From Agrobacterium cucumeris (GTDB lineage Bacteria > Pseudomonadota > Alphaproteobacteria > Rhizobiales > Rhizobiaceae): a stretch of DNA of 64,000 nt. Numbering within the stretch: position 1 is the stretch's first letter; the number at the start of each line of letters is the position of its first letter. The DNA is taken from positions 138,279 to 202,278 of the forward strand of contig NZ_CP080390.1 in assembly GCF_030036535.1 (NCBI RefSeq). Direction: 5' to 3'. The position numbers were made by a program, and so were the translations under genes. A model generated the notes under the pieces. The model was not told the origin of the DNA, did not search any database, and saw nothing but the letters and a program-made list of their open reading frames with translations. Positions 45,704-56,794 of the stretch are shown one piece after another.

Positions 45704-45747
45704 CCAAGGGCGCAATTATACGTCGCTCACGCGACGCCCTTGCTTGG
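45704..45747. other. oriT: origin of transfer (oriT), Ti/RSF1010 type
   Basis: CAAGGGCG (45705-45712) and CGCCCTTG (45735-45742) flank GCGACG-type inner pairs CGTCGC (45721-45726) and GCGACG (45731-45736). On the minus strand the hairpin is followed by TATAATTGCG then CCCTTGG, the layout of MOBQ nic sites (RSF1010 TAAGTGCG/CCCT and Ti oriT). The predicted nick is on the minus strand between 45711 and 45710. It lies between traC and traA as on Ti plasmids. Confidence 0.9.
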
Positions 45748-45808
45748 TCCGGCCTCCCGCTCCCGACGAACCCGTTGATTTCGTTTGCAACCGGGAAAGA
45801 ACTCCGCC

Positions 45809-48800
45809 GTGGCCGTCCCCCATTTCTCCGTCAGCGTCGTCGCCCGCGGCTCCGGCCGCAGCGCTGTCCTGTCGGCGGCCTACCGGCACTGCGCGAAAAT
45901 GGAATACGAGCGGGAAGCGCGAACGATCGATTACACCCGCAAGCTGGGGCTGTTGCACGAAGAGTTTGTGATTCCGGCAGACTCGCCCGAATGGGTGCGC
46001 AGCATGATTGCAGATCGCTCAGTCGCGGGAGCATCCGAAGCCTTCTGGAACAAGGTGGAGGCATTCGAGAAGCGATCCGATGCGCAGCTCGCCAAGGATG
46101 TCACCATTGCCCTGCCGCTCGAGCTGACATCCGAGCAGAATATCGCTCTCATGCGCGACTTTGTGGAGAGGCACATCACGGCGAAGGGGATGGTCGCCGA
46201 CTGGGTCTATCACGACGCCCCCGGCAATCCGCATGTCCACCTGATGACGACATTGCGGCCGCTCACCGAAGATGGGTTCGGTTCGAAGAAGGTCGCTGTG
46301 CTCGGTCGGGACGGCAAACCGATCCGCAATGATGCAGGCAAGATCGTCTATGACCTGTGGGCCGGTAGCACTGAGGACTTCAACGCTTTCCGCGACGGCT
46401 GGTTTGCCTGCCAGAACAAACATCTGGCGCTCGCCGGCCTCGATATTCGCATCGATGGCCGCTCCTTCGAAAAGCAGGGTATCGACCTCGAGCCGACCAT
46501 TCACCTCGGCGTCGGCGCCAAAGCCATCGAGCGCAAGGCCGAGCAATCCGACGGGAAGCAGGAGACCGCGCCTCCCAAACTCGAACGCATCGAGCTTCAG
46601 GAAGCTCGTCGTAGCGAGAATGCACGCCGCATCCAGCGCCGCCCCGAGATCGTGCTTGAGCTGATCACGCGGGAGAAGAGCGTCTTCGACGAACGTGATG
46701 TTGCGAAGGTGTTGTATCGCTATATCGACGATGCCCGTCTCTTCCAAAGCCTGATGGTGAGGATTCTGCAGAGCCCGGAAGCGCTCAGGCTCGAGCGCGA
46801 GCGAATGAATCTTGCGACCGGGGTCCGAGAGCTGGCGAAATACACGACCCGGGAGATGATCCGGCTTGAAGCCGAGATGGCCAACCGCGCTATCTGGCTT
46901 TCCGCTCGCGCCTCCCATGGTGTCCGTGAGGCGGTGCTGCAGGCGACCTTTGCACGCCATTCTCGTCTATCGGATGAGCAGCGGACGGCGATCGAACATG
47001 TCGCCGGCGGAGAGAGGATCGCCGCCGTGATTGGTCGTGCCGGCGCCGGCAAGACGACGATGATGAAGGCTGCCCGTGAGGCGTGGGAAGCAGCCGGCTA
47101 TCGTGTGGTCGGCATAGCACTGGCCGGCAAAGCAGCCGAGGGATTGGAGAAGGAAGCGGGCATCCCATCGCGCACGCTGTCGTCGTGGGAGCTTCGCTGG
47201 AACCAGGGTCGCAACCAGCTCGACAACAAGACTGTCATCGTACTCGACGAGGCCGGCATGGTGTCGTCACGGCAGATGGCGCTGTTGGTCGAGACGGTGA
47301 CCAAGGCCGGCGCCAAACTTGTCCTCGTCGGCGATCCCGAACAACTCCAGCCGATCGAAGCGGGTGCCGCCTTTCGCGCCATTGCCGCTCGCATCGGCTA
47401 TGCCGAACTCGAAACGATCTACCGTCAGCGCCAGCAATGGATGCGCGATGCCTCGCTCGATCTCGCTCGTGGCAATATCCGCAAGGCTGTCGACGCCTAT
47501 ACCGCTCATGGTCGAATGATTGGCTTGAGACTGAAGGACGAGGCGGTCGAGAGCCTGATCGCAGCGTGGGACCGCGACTACGACCCCTCGAAGACCAGCC
47601 TGATCCTCGCGCACCTTCGCCGTGATGTGCGAATGCTCAACGATATGGCGCGCGCCAAGTTGGTCGAACGCGGTGTCGTCGCAGAAGGATTTGCATTCAA
47701 GACGGAGGACGGACACCGCAAATTTGCGCCGGGAGATCAGATCGTGTTCCTCAAGAACGAGGGCAGCCTCGGCGTTAAGAACGGCATGCTCGCAAAGGTG
47801 CTCAAAGCCGCTCCTGGCCGGGTCGTCGCCGAGGTTGGTGAAGGAGAGCACCGCCGTCAGGTTACTATCGAGCAGCGCTTCTACAACAATCTCGATCACG
47901 GTTATGCCACGACGATCCACAAGAGCCAGGGGGCGACCGTCGACCGGGTGAAGGTGCTTGCGTCACTGTCGCTCGACCGGCATCTGACCTACGTCGCGAT
48001 GACCCGCCATCGTGAAGATCTCGCCGTCTACTACGGCAGTCGCTCCTTCGCGAAATCCGGCGGCCTCATCCCGATCCTATCGCGCCGAAACGCCAAGGAG
48101 ACGACCCTCGATTACGAGCAGGCGTCGTTCTATCGCCAGGCGCTGCGCTTCGCGGAAGCCCGGGGCCTGCACCTCATGAATGTCGCCCGGGCGGTCGCGC
48201 GCGATCGCCTGGAATGGACCATTCGGCAGAAACAGAAGCTGGTCGGCCTCGGCGCCCGTCTTGCCGCAATTGCAACGAAACTCGGTTTCGTCGGCAACTT
48301 CAAAAACTCCCCAATCCAGAACCCGATCAAGGAGGCCAAGCCCATGGTGTCAGGCATCACCACCTTCCCTAAATCGTTCGAGCAGGCTGTCGAGGACAAG
48401 CTCGCCGCCGACCCCGGCCTCAAGAAACAATGGGAGGACGTCTCGACCCGCTTCCACCTCGTCTACGCGCAGCCGGAGGCTGCCTTCAAGGCAATCAATG
48501 TCGACGCGATGGTCAAGGACCAATCGGTCGCGAAGTCCACTCTCGCGAAGGTCGCCGACGCCCCCGAAAGTTTCGGTACGCTAAAGGGCAAGCCCGGTCT
48601 TCTTGCCAGCCGTGCCGAGAAGCAGGACCGGGAAAAAGCCATCGCCAATGTCCCGGCACTTGGCCGCAATCTTGAACGCTATCTTCGTGAGCGGGCCGAG
48701 GCCGAATTGAAGCATGAGACGGAGGAGCGCGCGGTCCGGCTCAAGGTTTCGGTCGACATCCCTGCGCTCTCGCCAGCGGCCAAGCAGATGCTCGAACGCG

Positions 48801-49135
48801 TCCGCGATGCCATCGATCGCAACGATCTCCCTGCCGGCCTTGAATATGCGTTGGCCGACAAAATGGTGAAAGCTGAACTCGAAGGTTTCGCGAAGGCTGT
48901 GTCCGAGCGTTTCGGAGAACGGACCTTCCTGCCTCTCGCCGCGAAAGACACCAACGGCAAGGCCTTCGAGACCGTTACAGCGGGCATGACGGCTGGCCAG
49001 AAGGCTGAGGTCCAGTCTGCGTGGAATTCCATGCGGACGGTCCAGCAGCTTGCCGCTCATGAACGAACGACGGAGGCGCTTAAGCAGGCTGAGACACTGC
49101 GCCAGACGAAGAGCCAAGGGCTCTCCCTGAAATGA
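45809..49135 (+). CDS. traA: MOBQ relaxase-helicase TraA
   Basis: 1108 residues from GTG 45809; the frame is open to 45785 but [17 protein letters not shown] matches the known TraA start. The N-terminal MobA/MobL relaxase has Tyr 25 in SAAYRHC as likely nucleophile and a metal-binding [10 protein letters not shown] (His 142, His 144). A TraI/RecD-like helicase follows with Walker [10 protein letters not shown] near 408 and [10 protein letters not shown]; the last 300 residues are a charged region. It nicks oriT, stays bound to the 5' end and unwinds the strand to be moved. Its stop overlaps traF as ATGA. Confidence 0.96.
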   Translation: MAVPHFSVSVVARGSGRSAVLSAAYRHCAKMEYEREARTIDYTRKLGLLHEEFVIPADSPEWVRSMIADRSVAGASEAFWNKVEAFEKRSDAQLAKDVTIALPLELTSEQNIALMRDFVERHITAKGMVADWVYHDAPGNPHVHLMTTLRPLTEDGFGSKKVAVLGRDGKPIRNDAGKIVYDLWAGSTEDFNAFRDGWFACQNKHLALAGLDIRIDGRSFEKQGIDLEPTIHLGVGAKAIERKAEQSDGKQETAPPKLERIELQEARRSENARRIQRRPEIVLELITREKSVFDERDVAKVLYRYIDDARLFQSLMVRILQSPEALRLERERMNLATGVRELAKYTTREMIRLEAEMANRAIWLSARASHGVREAVLQATFARHSRLSDEQRTAIEHVAGGERIAAVIGRAGAGKTTMMKAAREAWEAAGYRVVGIALAGKAAEGLEKEAGIPSRTLSSWELRWNQGRNQLDNKTVIVLDEAGMVSSRQMALLVETVTKAGAKLVLVGDPEQLQPIEAGAAFRAIAARIGYAELETIYRQRQQWMRDASLDLARGNIRKAVDAYTAHGRMIGLRLKDEAVESLIAAWDRDYDPSKTSLILAHLRRDVRMLNDMARAKLVERGVVAEGFAFKTEDGHRKFAPGDQIVFLKNEGSLGVKNGMLAKVLKAAPGRVVAEVGEGEHRRQVTIEQRFYNNLDHGYATTIHKSQGATVDRVKVLASLSLDRHLTYVAMTRHREDLAVYYGSRSFAKSGGLIPILSRRNAKETTLDYEQASFYRQALRFAEARGLHLMNVARAVARDRLEWTIRQKQKLVGLGARLAAIATKLGFVGNFKNSPIQNPIKEAKPMVSGITTFPKSFEQAVEDKLAADPGLKKQWEDVSTRFHLVYAQPEAAFKAINVDAMVKDQSVAKSTLAKVADAPESFGTLKGKPGLLASRAEKQDREKAIANVPALGRNLERYLRERAEAELKHETEERAVRLKVSVDIPALSPAAKQMLERVRDAIDRNDLPAGLEYALADKMVKAELEGFAKAVSERFGERTFLPLAAKDTNGKAFETVTAGMTAGQKAEVQSAWNSMRTVQQLAAHERTTEALKQAETLRQTKSQGLSLK

Positions 49136-49698
49136 CGGCGGCAGCTAGAGCGCGCCAGGCGATAACCGCGCAACAACGACGAGCGGCCGTGATCCTCTCG
49201 GCCACGACGTTGGCCGCTATCGTGCTGGTGGCGACTGCCCTCGCCGGCGGTTATCGCATCAATCTGACCCCGAGCGAGCCACTCGGCCTGTGGCGTATCG
49301 TTCCGCTCGGTCGCCCCGTTGCTGTCAGTGACCTAGTGTTCGTTTGCCCACCGGCAACCGCGGAAATGCGGGAGGCGCGAGCGCGCGACTATCTCCGTTC
49401 CGGTTCCTGCCCGGGTGGCGTCGCCCCGTTGATCAAGACGGTGATCGCCGTCGCAGGCCAGCATGTCGAAATCGGCGCCAGCGTGATTGTCGATGGGCGG
49501 GTGGTTGCCTCTTCCAGCCTCGCGCCACGAGACGGAAAGGGGCGGCCGCTGGCGCCGTTTCCGAGTGGCATCGTTCCGCCAGGACATCTCTTCCTGCATT
49601 CGGCGTTCCCGGGCTCCTTCGACTCCCGGTACTTCGGTCCGGTGCCCGCTTCAGGCATTCTCGGCCTAGCGCAGGAGATCCTCACCTATGCGCCGTGA
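49132..49698 (+). CDS. traF: TraF, signal-peptidase-like pilin maturation protease
   Basis: 188 residues. One N-terminal membrane segment (about 19-39), then an S26/TraF peptidase fold: likely nucleophile Ser 48 in [11 protein letters not shown] and general-base Lys 102 in [10 protein letters not shown], with GILGLAQEI at the end. In RP4 and Ti systems TraF processes and cyclises the TrbC pilin. Start overlaps the traA stop and its end overlaps traB. Confidence 0.93.
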   Translation: MTAAARARQAITAQQRRAAVILSATTLAAIVLVATALAGGYRINLTPSEPLGLWRIVPLGRPVAVSDLVFVCPPATAEMREARARDYLRSGSCPGGVAPLIKTVIAVAGQHVEIGASVIVDGRVVASSSLAPRDGKGRPLAPFPSGIVPPGHLFLHSAFPGSFDSRYFGPVPASGILGLAQEILTYAP

Positions 49699-50851
49699 GT
49701 TTCTTCGGGCGACGCAGCTGATAGTCGCTTCGATCGCGATCGGCGTGGTGGGCTGGAGCGGCCACGCGTTGCTTCTGCCCGTCGCCCTGGCGTTTCCCGT
49801 TCTTTGGTCGATGGCGCAAACGAGGGCGGTCGCGGCCCTTGTCTCGGCCAGCTATTTTCTGGCCGCATCTCGTGGCCTGCCGCAAGGCGTCGCTGCCTTC
49901 TATTCGTCTGATATCTGGCCGGGGCTGCTCCTCTGGCTGTGCGCGTCCTCGAGCTTCGTCGCCGTGCATACGGTCCTGTGGACCGGGATCGCCGGCATTC
50001 GTCCGTTCCGCTATCTCCTTGCGGCCGTCATCATGGCCGTCCCGCCGTTCGGCATCACGGGCTGGGCGCATCCTGTCACGGCCGCTGGAGTTTTGTTTCC
50101 GGGATGGGGATGGTGGGGACTGGGCTGGATGACAGCTGGCCTTGCGGGCCTCGTAACCCGCATATGGCCAGCTGTCGCCATCGCCTTGACCGGCTTTTGG
50201 CTATGGTCCGCCGCAATCTGGACCGACCCGAGACTACCGGAAGCCTGGCGCGGCGTCGATCTGGAAATGGGCGCTTCGCTTGGCCGCGACACCGGTCTTC
50301 GACGCCAGCATGACCTGATCGCAACGGTGCGCGACGCTGCCGGCGATGGCACCCGCTTTGTGGTGTTGCCAGAAAGTGCGCTCGGCTTCTGGACGCCGAC
50401 CGTGGAGCGTCTATGGACGGGCGCACTTGCCGATGGCGATGCCACCGTCATCGCCGGCGCCGTGGTAGTCGACGCAGACGGCTACGACAATGTCCTCGTC
50501 TCGATCGACGGCAAGGGTCGCCGCATCCTTTATCGCGAACGCATGCCGGTTCCCGGCTCGATGTGGCAGCCATGGCGATCCTGGTTTGGGGAGAGCGGCG
50601 GCGCCCGGGCGGATTTCTTCGCGAACCCAATCGTCACTATCGGTGCCGGCCGGGCCGCACCACTGATCTGCTACGAGCAACTGATCGTTTGGCCGGTCCT
50701 GCAGTCGATGCTGCACGATCCGGACGCCATCCTCGCCGTCGGAAACGGCTGGTGGACCGAAGGCACGTCGATCATTGCCATACAGCGCGCCGCGACTACC
50801 GCCTGGGTAAAACTCTTCGCAAAGCCGCTCGTCATTGCCTTTAACACCTGA
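49688..50851 (+). CDS. traB: TraB, carbon-nitrogen-hydrolase/Lnt-like membrane protein
   Basis: 387 residues. Several membrane segments fill the first 190 residues; the rest is a nitrilase-fold domain like apolipoprotein N-acyltransferase. Glu in [10 protein letters not shown] and Cys in APLICYEQL stand where catalytic residues are expected, but the usual Lys site reads YRERMP, so the classical lysine seems absent. TraB raises conjugation efficiency on Ti plasmids by an unclear mechanism. It overlaps traF by 11 bases. Confidence 0.92.
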   Translation: MRREFLRATQLIVASIAIGVVGWSGHALLLPVALAFPVLWSMAQTRAVAALVSASYFLAASRGLPQGVAAFYSSDIWPGLLLWLCASSSFVAVHTVLWTGIAGIRPFRYLLAAVIMAVPPFGITGWAHPVTAAGVLFPGWGWWGLGWMTAGLAGLVTRIWPAVAIALTGFWLWSAAIWTDPRLPEAWRGVDLEMGASLGRDTGLRRQHDLIATVRDAAGDGTRFVVLPESALGFWTPTVERLWTGALADGDATVIAGAVVVDADGYDNVLVSIDGKGRRILYRERMPVPGSMWQPWRSWFGESGGARADFFANPIVTIGAGRAAPLICYEQLIVWPVLQSMLHDPDAILAVGNGWWTEGTSIIAIQRAATTAWVKLFAKPLVIAFNT

Positions 50852-50862
50852 AAGGAGACACT

Positions 50863-51477
50863 ATGCTGGACGCCGCCCTGATCAAAGAATGCGCCGACCC
50901 TTCCCTAAAACCCGCGATCGTCGAACGGTTCGTGGTATCAGCAGGCTCGGCTGATCCCCTCGCCGTCACCGTCAAATCCGGTGGCCGTTTGATCCTCGTG
51001 CCAAAAGCTGCGTCGGCTGACGAGGCGATGGTGATCGTGCGGCAATATGCTGGTCAGGCGGTGGTCCGCGTCGGTCTCACGCAGTTTCCCGCCGGCGTTG
51101 GCGTCAAGGAAGCGAGTGATCTCAAACCGGACCTCGTCGATGCCTGCCAGAACCTCCGCAAAGGCACGGCGATGTTCGCCAAGGTGCTCCGGATCGTCGC
51201 GAAATGGTATGGCAACCCGACGAGCAAAGATGTCTTCCCGCAGATCTTCGAGGATGCGGTCTACGCATGGAAGACCGGCGAGTTCGAGGGCGTCAGTGTG
51301 TTTCAGGCGGAGGATCCGGGAACGGCAGTTGAAGTGCCGCAGCAAAGCGAGGAGAAGATCCCCGACGAGGAAGAGAGCGCCGAACCGAAACCAGGAGAGC
51401 AAGAGCCTGAGACGGTGCAGGATGTTGGCCGAGCGGGGATGCGGATCGACCTCTCACACATTGGAGGCCAAAAATAG
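50863..51477 (+). CDS. traH: conjugal transfer protein TraH
   Basis: 204 residues, acidic at the C-terminus (KIPDEEESAEPKPGEQEPET). The globular part MLDAALIKECADPSLKPAIV to EGVSVFQAED matches TraH of Ti-type plasmids. AAAGGAG lies before ATG 50863, 11 bases after traB. Its function in transfer is not defined. Last gene of the traAFBH unit; the following 255 bases before the XRE gene show no gene. Confidence 0.9.
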   Translation: MLDAALIKECADPSLKPAIVERFVVSAGSADPLAVTVKSGGRLILVPKAASADEAMVIVRQYAGQAVVRVGLTQFPAGVGVKEASDLKPDLVDACQNLRKGTAMFAKVLRIVAKWYGNPTSKDVFPQIFEDAVYAWKTGEFEGVSVFQAEDPGTAVEVPQQSEEKIPDEEESAEPKPGEQEPETVQDVGRAGMRIDLSHIGGQK

Positions 51478-51732
51478 ATTGACTTCGTTTCGCCGGGGGC
51501 AGCGAGGCGAGTATTGAGGTTCAAAGCAGAAAATTAGTGTAACTCAAATGCATGATATTAGTGTTTGTCGGAACGCCCCGCACGAACGTGGTGTTCGAGT
51601 TGATCAAAGCACCAGCACAGCCATCCACGAAAGAACGGCCGCGCGGAAATACGATTAGAGCAGATTCATGCCCGGCTGCGTCATAACGGGGCCTCAAGGG
51701 CAGCAACTAGCAGTCAGCACGCGCGCGTCTAC

Positions 51733-51939
51733 TCATCTCGTCACAAGCACGGCAGGTTCGACGCCCAGTGCCTCTGCGATTTGGCCAAGGACGGTGACGG
51801 TCGCCGACATCTCGGCACGCTCGATTGCTCCGACATGGCGGACACTGAGGCCCGTACGGTGGGCCACTTCCTCCTGCGTCAATTGTTTGCCATGACGGAT
51901 TCGACGCATATTGATCGCCATGACCTCCTTGAGATCCAT
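51733..51939 (-). CDS. small XRE-family repressor
   Basis: 68 residues from ATG 51939, nearly all a single XRE HTH: MDLKEVMAINMRRIRHGKQL, TQEEVAHRTGLSVRHVGAIE, then LGQIAEALGVEP. A second start at 51921 has AAGGAGG very close before it. The open frame reaches 51999, but those codons are the palindromic operator, so that start is rejected. It lies alone between traH and traM, facing away from traM, and probably represses itself; control of traM or conjugation is possible. Confidence 0.82.
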   Translation of the reverse strand: MDLKEVMAINMRRIRHGKQLTQEEVAHRTGLSVRHVGAIERAEMSATVTVLGQIAEALGVEPAVLVTR

Positions 51940-51960
51940 GACGCGAGCGGAACCTGAATC

Positions 51961-51989
51961 GGAACTATTATTCCAGGAACTATAGTTCC
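51961..51989. promoter_or_regulatory. tandem palindromic operators of the XRE gene
   Basis: GGAACTATTATTCC (51961-51974) and the perfect palindrome GGAACTATAGTTCC (51976-51989) stand 15 bases apart, 20-50 bases before the XRE start. A related half GGAAC also occurs at 51950. The layout fits a dimeric HTH repressor binding its own promoter, with the divergent traM promoter about 100 bases to the right. Confidence 0.7.
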
Positions 51990-52156
51990 GATTCGTCACG
52001 GCGCGTGATATTGCTCGTCCAGGCCGTCACAAGTTACCTTGGGATATAGGGTATATGAACTTCTGAAAGACAGGCCGTGCAGTTATGGCCTATGCGGTAT
52101 AATGCTCACCAGGATTTGGCTTTCGAGCGGCAAATGAAGAAATTAAGGGGAAGCGG

Positions 52157-52480
52157 ATGAAGGACGTGAACTTATCCGAGACAAAACACGAAACCAAACC
52201 GATGGGATCCTGTTTACGTTCAATGGAAAAATCAGAACTAGAGGCGCTTGCTATATCTGCAATCCGAGAGCACCGCCGGCTTATAGTCGCCGACGAAGCT
52301 GTTTATGAGGAATGGACCCGCGCGTCCGCCGACCCCTCGGTTTCGAGCGCCGTGCTCGAAAGCTTGCAGCAAGAGTATGCCGCGCGGCAAAGGAAATCCG
52401 AAGCCCAGCAGGAAGAGCTTTCGGAGATCATCGATGTGCTCGGCTACATCCCCGAGGTTCCGCTCGATGGCGATGAATGA
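52157..52480 (+). CDS. traM: TraM, TraR antiactivator
   Basis: 107 residues. The segment KSELEALAISAIREHRRLIV and the end EELSEIIDVLGYIPEVPLD match TraM, a small helical protein that binds TraR and blocks DNA binding until enough autoinducer-bound TraR is present. A GGGGAAG ribosome site precedes ATG 52157, and TATAAT at 52098-52103 is a possible -10. It is convergent with traR, their stops four bases apart, so antisense overlap of transcripts is likely. No tra box is visible in its promoter. Confidence 0.88.
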   Translation: MKDVNLSETKHETKPMGSCLRSMEKSELEALAISAIREHRRLIVADEAVYEEWTRASADPSVSSAVLESLQQEYAARQRKSEAQQEELSEIIDVLGYIPEVPLDGDE

Positions 52481-52484
52481 CCCC

Positions 52485-53534
<1,050 letters not shown>

Positions 53535-54827
53535 TTAGCGCCCGCTATAAATGGATGGAAAGATGATATCCTGGTCCGCGAGAACGTTGAACTTATAGCC
53601 AGGACGGATGCGAATCGTCGGCTGAACGTTGAGGTTCTTCGAGATTGTCTGTTCTGTGACGCGACCGAAGCTTTCGGCAAAATTCCGCCGTGCTGCATCC
53701 GATGCCGTGTCCTGGGTGGCCAATGTTGAACTCTCCGGCATCGACATGTCGATCCCCGTCCCGATGATTGCCACCAGAGCTGCGGAACCGAACGTCCTCC
53801 AGAGATGGCGGTCAACCTTGTCCTGGAAGCCGCCATACCCCTCGGCGTCCGTGCCGGCCATGCCGCCGATCTGCAGGGTGGATCCATTGGGAAAAATAAG
53901 GTCAGTCCAGACGACGAGAACACGCTCCTGGCCGAATGAGACCTTGGAATCATAGCGACCGAACAGCTTTGCGCCCTGCGGGATAAGGAGGCGATAGCCG
54001 CTCGCGCTGTCGTAGACATTCTGGCTGACCTGCGCGGTAATCCGCCCTGGCAGGTCGGAATTGAGGCCGGTGATCAAGGTGGCGGGAATGACCGAGCCGC
54101 GCTTCAGTTCGTAGGGTGACATCTGCGGCACGACCTGGTTTGGCAGGTAGCCGAGATCCTTGATGTCCTGATTGAAAAAATCCTCCTTCGACGGCTGTCC
54201 GTTCTGATCGACGTTTTGGCCCATCAGGCCGGATTTCATGGCGGCGGCATAAAGGTCCGACGCACTGTTGACGGCTGCATTTGTCGGCTGGCGGCCGCTG
54301 TCATTGGTGGAGGTTGCCTTCTCGAAGTCTCCGATGTCTACCTTCAGCGGCGAATCGAGCGCCGTAGCGCGAGCCTGGAGGCGAGCCATCCGCTGGCGCT
54401 GCGCTTCCCGGATATACTGCTCGTCCTGCTCCCGCTTCAGGCGAGCCTTCCACTCCTCCTCGGATTCGAGCGAGCGTCTCTCCTGTCGGTCATTCGGCCG
54501 GCGTTCAACGGCGGTCTCCTGTTTCTCGACCTTCTGCTCGACGACAGGGGTCGGTTGAAACACTTCCTGCTTCTCCGGCTCGCCGATGATGCCGTCGGTG
54601 ACACCCCGTTTGAGCTGGTCGCCGAAGCTGGTCGCCGGGGTGTTGGAAGCCCCCTCGATGTCGCCTCGATGGAAGGACAGCCCCCGCAGCGACAGGCCGA
54701 TCACGACGACGCCAACGAAGAGCGCGACGACGATGATGGCGATGATGATCGGCAGGCGGTTGAGCCGGCGCATGCCATTCTGATCGTCGGACTGGGCTGG
54801 CGCGCCAAGTTGGAGCGACTGGACCAT
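53535..54827 (-). CDS. trbI: TrbI, VirB10-like channel protein
   Basis: 430 residues. Short cytoplasmic N-terminus, one membrane segment at about 26-48 (IIIAIIVVALFVGVVVIGL), a Gln/Glu/Arg-rich linker, then the conserved VirB10 C-terminal domain (SVIPATLITGLNSDLPGRIT, IPQGAKLFGRYDS, VVWTDLIFPNGS). It spans the envelope and forms the outer-membrane core of the mating channel with TrbG and TrbH. GGAGAG precedes ATG 54827. Last gene of the trb operon. Confidence 0.94.
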   Translation of the reverse strand: MVQSLQLGAPAQSDDQNGMRRLNRLPIIIAIIVVALFVGVVVIGLSLRGLSFHRGDIEGASNTPATSFGDQLKRGVTDGIIGEPEKQEVFQPTPVVEQKVEKQETAVERRPNDRQERRSLESEEEWKARLKREQDEQYIREAQRQRMARLQARATALDSPLKVDIGDFEKATSTNDSGRQPTNAAVNSASDLYAAAMKSGLMGQNVDQNGQPSKEDFFNQDIKDLGYLPNQVVPQMSPYELKRGSVIPATLITGLNSDLPGRITAQVSQNVYDSASGYRLLIPQGAKLFGRYDSKVSFGQERVLVVWTDLIFPNGSTLQIGGMAGTDAEGYGGFQDKVDRHLWRTFGSAALVAIIGTGIDMSMPESSTLATQDTASDAARRNFAESFGRVTEQTISKNLNVQPTIRIRPGYKFNVLADQDIIFPSIYSGR

Positions 54828-54838
54828 ATTGCTCTCCG

Positions 54839-55279
54839 TCAGTTGCGCTGCATGATCGAAAGTGGACTGGTCGGCGTGGCGCCGGCCGCCGTCGGCGTAT
54901 AGGCGCGGCCAAGAGCGATGGAAGGCGTCGAAACGCGCGCAAAAACCTGCCCGTCGAAGCCCTCGACGGCAAAAGCAAGCTCGACCGGCTTGATGTCTTT
55001 GGCGACCTTGCCGTCCGTGACGACCGTATAACCCCAGCCCTTCAGGGCCGCCTCGAGGGCGGTCGCGAATTCCGACTGGTCCTTTTCCATTTTGATGGTC
55101 GTCGCAGCGCTGGCCGGACCGATTTGTTCGGCGAGACGACTTGCCATGTCACCGGCGATCGCGCTTGCGGCCGGTCCGGTGACGGCAACCGGGGTTGCAT
55201 TGGTGGTCATCGCGTCGTCGGCCGTTTGGCAACCGGAGAGTAGTTTGGCCGCGATGAAGAGTGCGAGGAGCTTGCGCAT
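54839..55279 (-). CDS. trbH: TrbH, mating-pair lipoprotein
   Basis: 146 residues with a lipoprotein signal: MRKLLALFIAAKLLSGCQT, the Cys of LLSGC being the lipidation site. The mature part contains EFATALEAALKGWGYTVVTD. TrbH takes the place of VirB7-type lipoproteins in stabilising the outer-membrane core. It lies three bases after trbG and 11 before trbI. Confidence 0.9.
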   Translation of the reverse strand: MRKLLALFIAAKLLSGCQTADDAMTTNATPVAVTGPAASAIAGDMASRLAEQIGPASAATTIKMEKDQSEFATALEAALKGWGYTVVTDGKVAKDIKPVELAFAVEGFDGQVFARVSTPSIALGRAYTPTAAGATPTSPLSIMQRN

Positions 55280-55282
55280 GGT

Positions 55283-56095
55283 TCAGCCTCCCCGCCGGAT
55301 GGTGATCTTCTGCTGCCGCCACCCGACCCCTGATACGAGGATCGCCTTGTCGATCGCATAGTCGACGGTCATCATGTTGTTCTTCATCCGGTAGTTGACG
55401 ATGCGGTTCTGACCGCCGGAGACGACGAAGAGCACCGGCGCATCCTGACCTGAGATCGACTTCGGGAATTGGATGTAGGTCTTGACCCCGTCCGAATAGA
55501 CCCGCTTCGGTTTCCACGAAGCCCCGCCGCTGATCGAATAGGAGAAGTTCAGCTTATCCGGCGCCGTGCCCGGAATGCCGCCGGTTTCGAGACGGGCATT
55601 GATGTCGGCGAGCTTGGTGGAGGTGTCCTCGGGGTACTCGAAACCAACGCGCGCCATGTACTGGCTGGGATGGGACTTGAGCTGGATATGATAGGTTCGC
55701 CGTGAGGTGGTGACGACCATCGAGGTGAGAAGACCTGGCTCCGACGGTTTGACAATCAGATGGATGGCCTGCCCGCCTGTCGCCCCCGAGGTGGCCGGCT
55801 CCACTTTCCACCGCACCGTATCGCCGACGAGCACGTCGCGAACGATCTCACCGCCCTGAAGCTCGATGTCGCAGACCTGCAGCGGCGAGCAGACGACGGA
55901 CGGCTGGGTCTCGCCGAACAGAAAAATCACTTTGCCGTCCGGTCCCGTTGTGACCAGGCCCGGTGTGCCGCGCCATTTGCGGGAGATATTCGTACCCTTG
56001 ACCTCGTTGCTCGTCATGCTTTGCGCCTGCGCGCCCACCACAAAGGCGAGTCCGGCCATGCAGCCGGCGGCTGCGATCAATCCTGTCTTTTGCAT
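55283..56095 (-). CDS. trbG: TrbG, VirB9-like protein
   Basis: 270 residues from ATG 56095. A signal peptide ([20 protein letters not shown], cleavage after AQA) precedes a VirB9 domain with [20 protein letters not shown] and [18 protein letters not shown]. It forms the periplasmic/outer-membrane ring with TrbH and TrbI. The frame is open to 56458 through trbF, which is a shadow extension. Confidence 0.93.
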   Translation of the reverse strand: MQKTGLIAAAGCMAGLAFVVGAQAQSMTSNEVKGTNISRKWRGTPGLVTTGPDGKVIFLFGETQPSVVCSPLQVCDIELQGGEIVRDVLVGDTVRWKVEPATSGATGGQAIHLIVKPSEPGLLTSMVVTTSRRTYHIQLKSHPSQYMARVGFEYPEDTSTKLADINARLETGGIPGTAPDKLNFSYSISGGASWKPKRVYSDGVKTYIQFPKSISGQDAPVLFVVSGGQNRIVNYRMKNNMMTVDYAIDKAILVSGVGWRQQKITIRRGG

Positions 56096-56111
56096 TGAGA
56101 AATCCCTGCCC

Positions 56112-56774
56112 TTAAAGCTGTGCCGTCCAGTCGAAATCCCGGACATAGAGGCCGATCGGATTGAGGCGGATCGTCGCCTCATCCTGTGGCGCGGTGAGCG
56201 CCACCGTTGCGATGCCGCGGAAGCGGCGTGTGCCGGTTTCCTTGCCCTTGCGGTCTCGCTCGTATTCCGTCCAGTCGATCTGATAGGTCTGGTTCGAGAG
56301 CGCCACGATGTTGTTGACCTCGATGGCGACGGTCGAGGACTTCGCTTTCTCGAAAGGTGAATTGCCTCGGAACCAGGCGTTGACCTTCTCCGTCGACGGA
56401 TCGGAGGTGCGAAGAAGAGCGTATGTGCGGTCGATATATTGCTTCTGCACCACGGCATCCGGCGTGATCGAGCGAAAGCTTGTCACGAAGTTGCCGAGTG
56501 TGGCGCGAACCACGCGGACATCGGCATATTCGATCTGCTCCGGGAAGCCTGCCGTGACTGCCGTCCCCAGCTTGTCGACCTCAACGATATAAGGCACGAG
56601 CTTGACCTGGGTACTGAGATACATCGCGTAGCTGAAGCCGATGACGGCCATCGTCAGGCCGAGAATGCCGACGATCCGCCATGCGGAAGCAGCCTTCACA
56701 TATGTGCCGTAGCGCTCGTTCCATTCCTGGCGGGCGGCAAGATACGGATTATCAGGGGCGCGGTTCGCTGCCAT
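56112..56774 (-). CDS. trbF: TrbF, VirB8-like protein
   Basis: 220 residues. One membrane segment at about 36-55 ([18 protein letters not shown]) and a periplasmic VirB8 domain ([48 protein letters not shown]). It nucleates channel assembly at the inner membrane. It lies 20 bases after trbL and 16 before trbG. Confidence 0.94.
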   Translation of the reverse strand: MAANRAPDNPYLAARQEWNERYGTYVKAASAWRIVGILGLTMAVIGFSYAMYLSTQVKLVPYIVEVDKLGTAVTAGFPEQIEYADVRVVRATLGNFVTSFRSITPDAVVQKQYIDRTYALLRTSDPSTEKVNAWFRGNSPFEKAKSSTVAIEVNNIVALSNQTYQIDWTEYERDRKGKETGTRRFRGIATVALTAPQDEATIRLNPIGLYVRDFDWTAQL

Positions 56775-56794
56775 TTATTCTTCCCTTGTCTCGA

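Noticed and set aside
51940..51999. N-terminal extension of the small XRE protein to ATG 51999
   Set aside because: Those codons are made of the two operator palindromes and give an odd Ser/Asn-rich sequence without a ribosome site.
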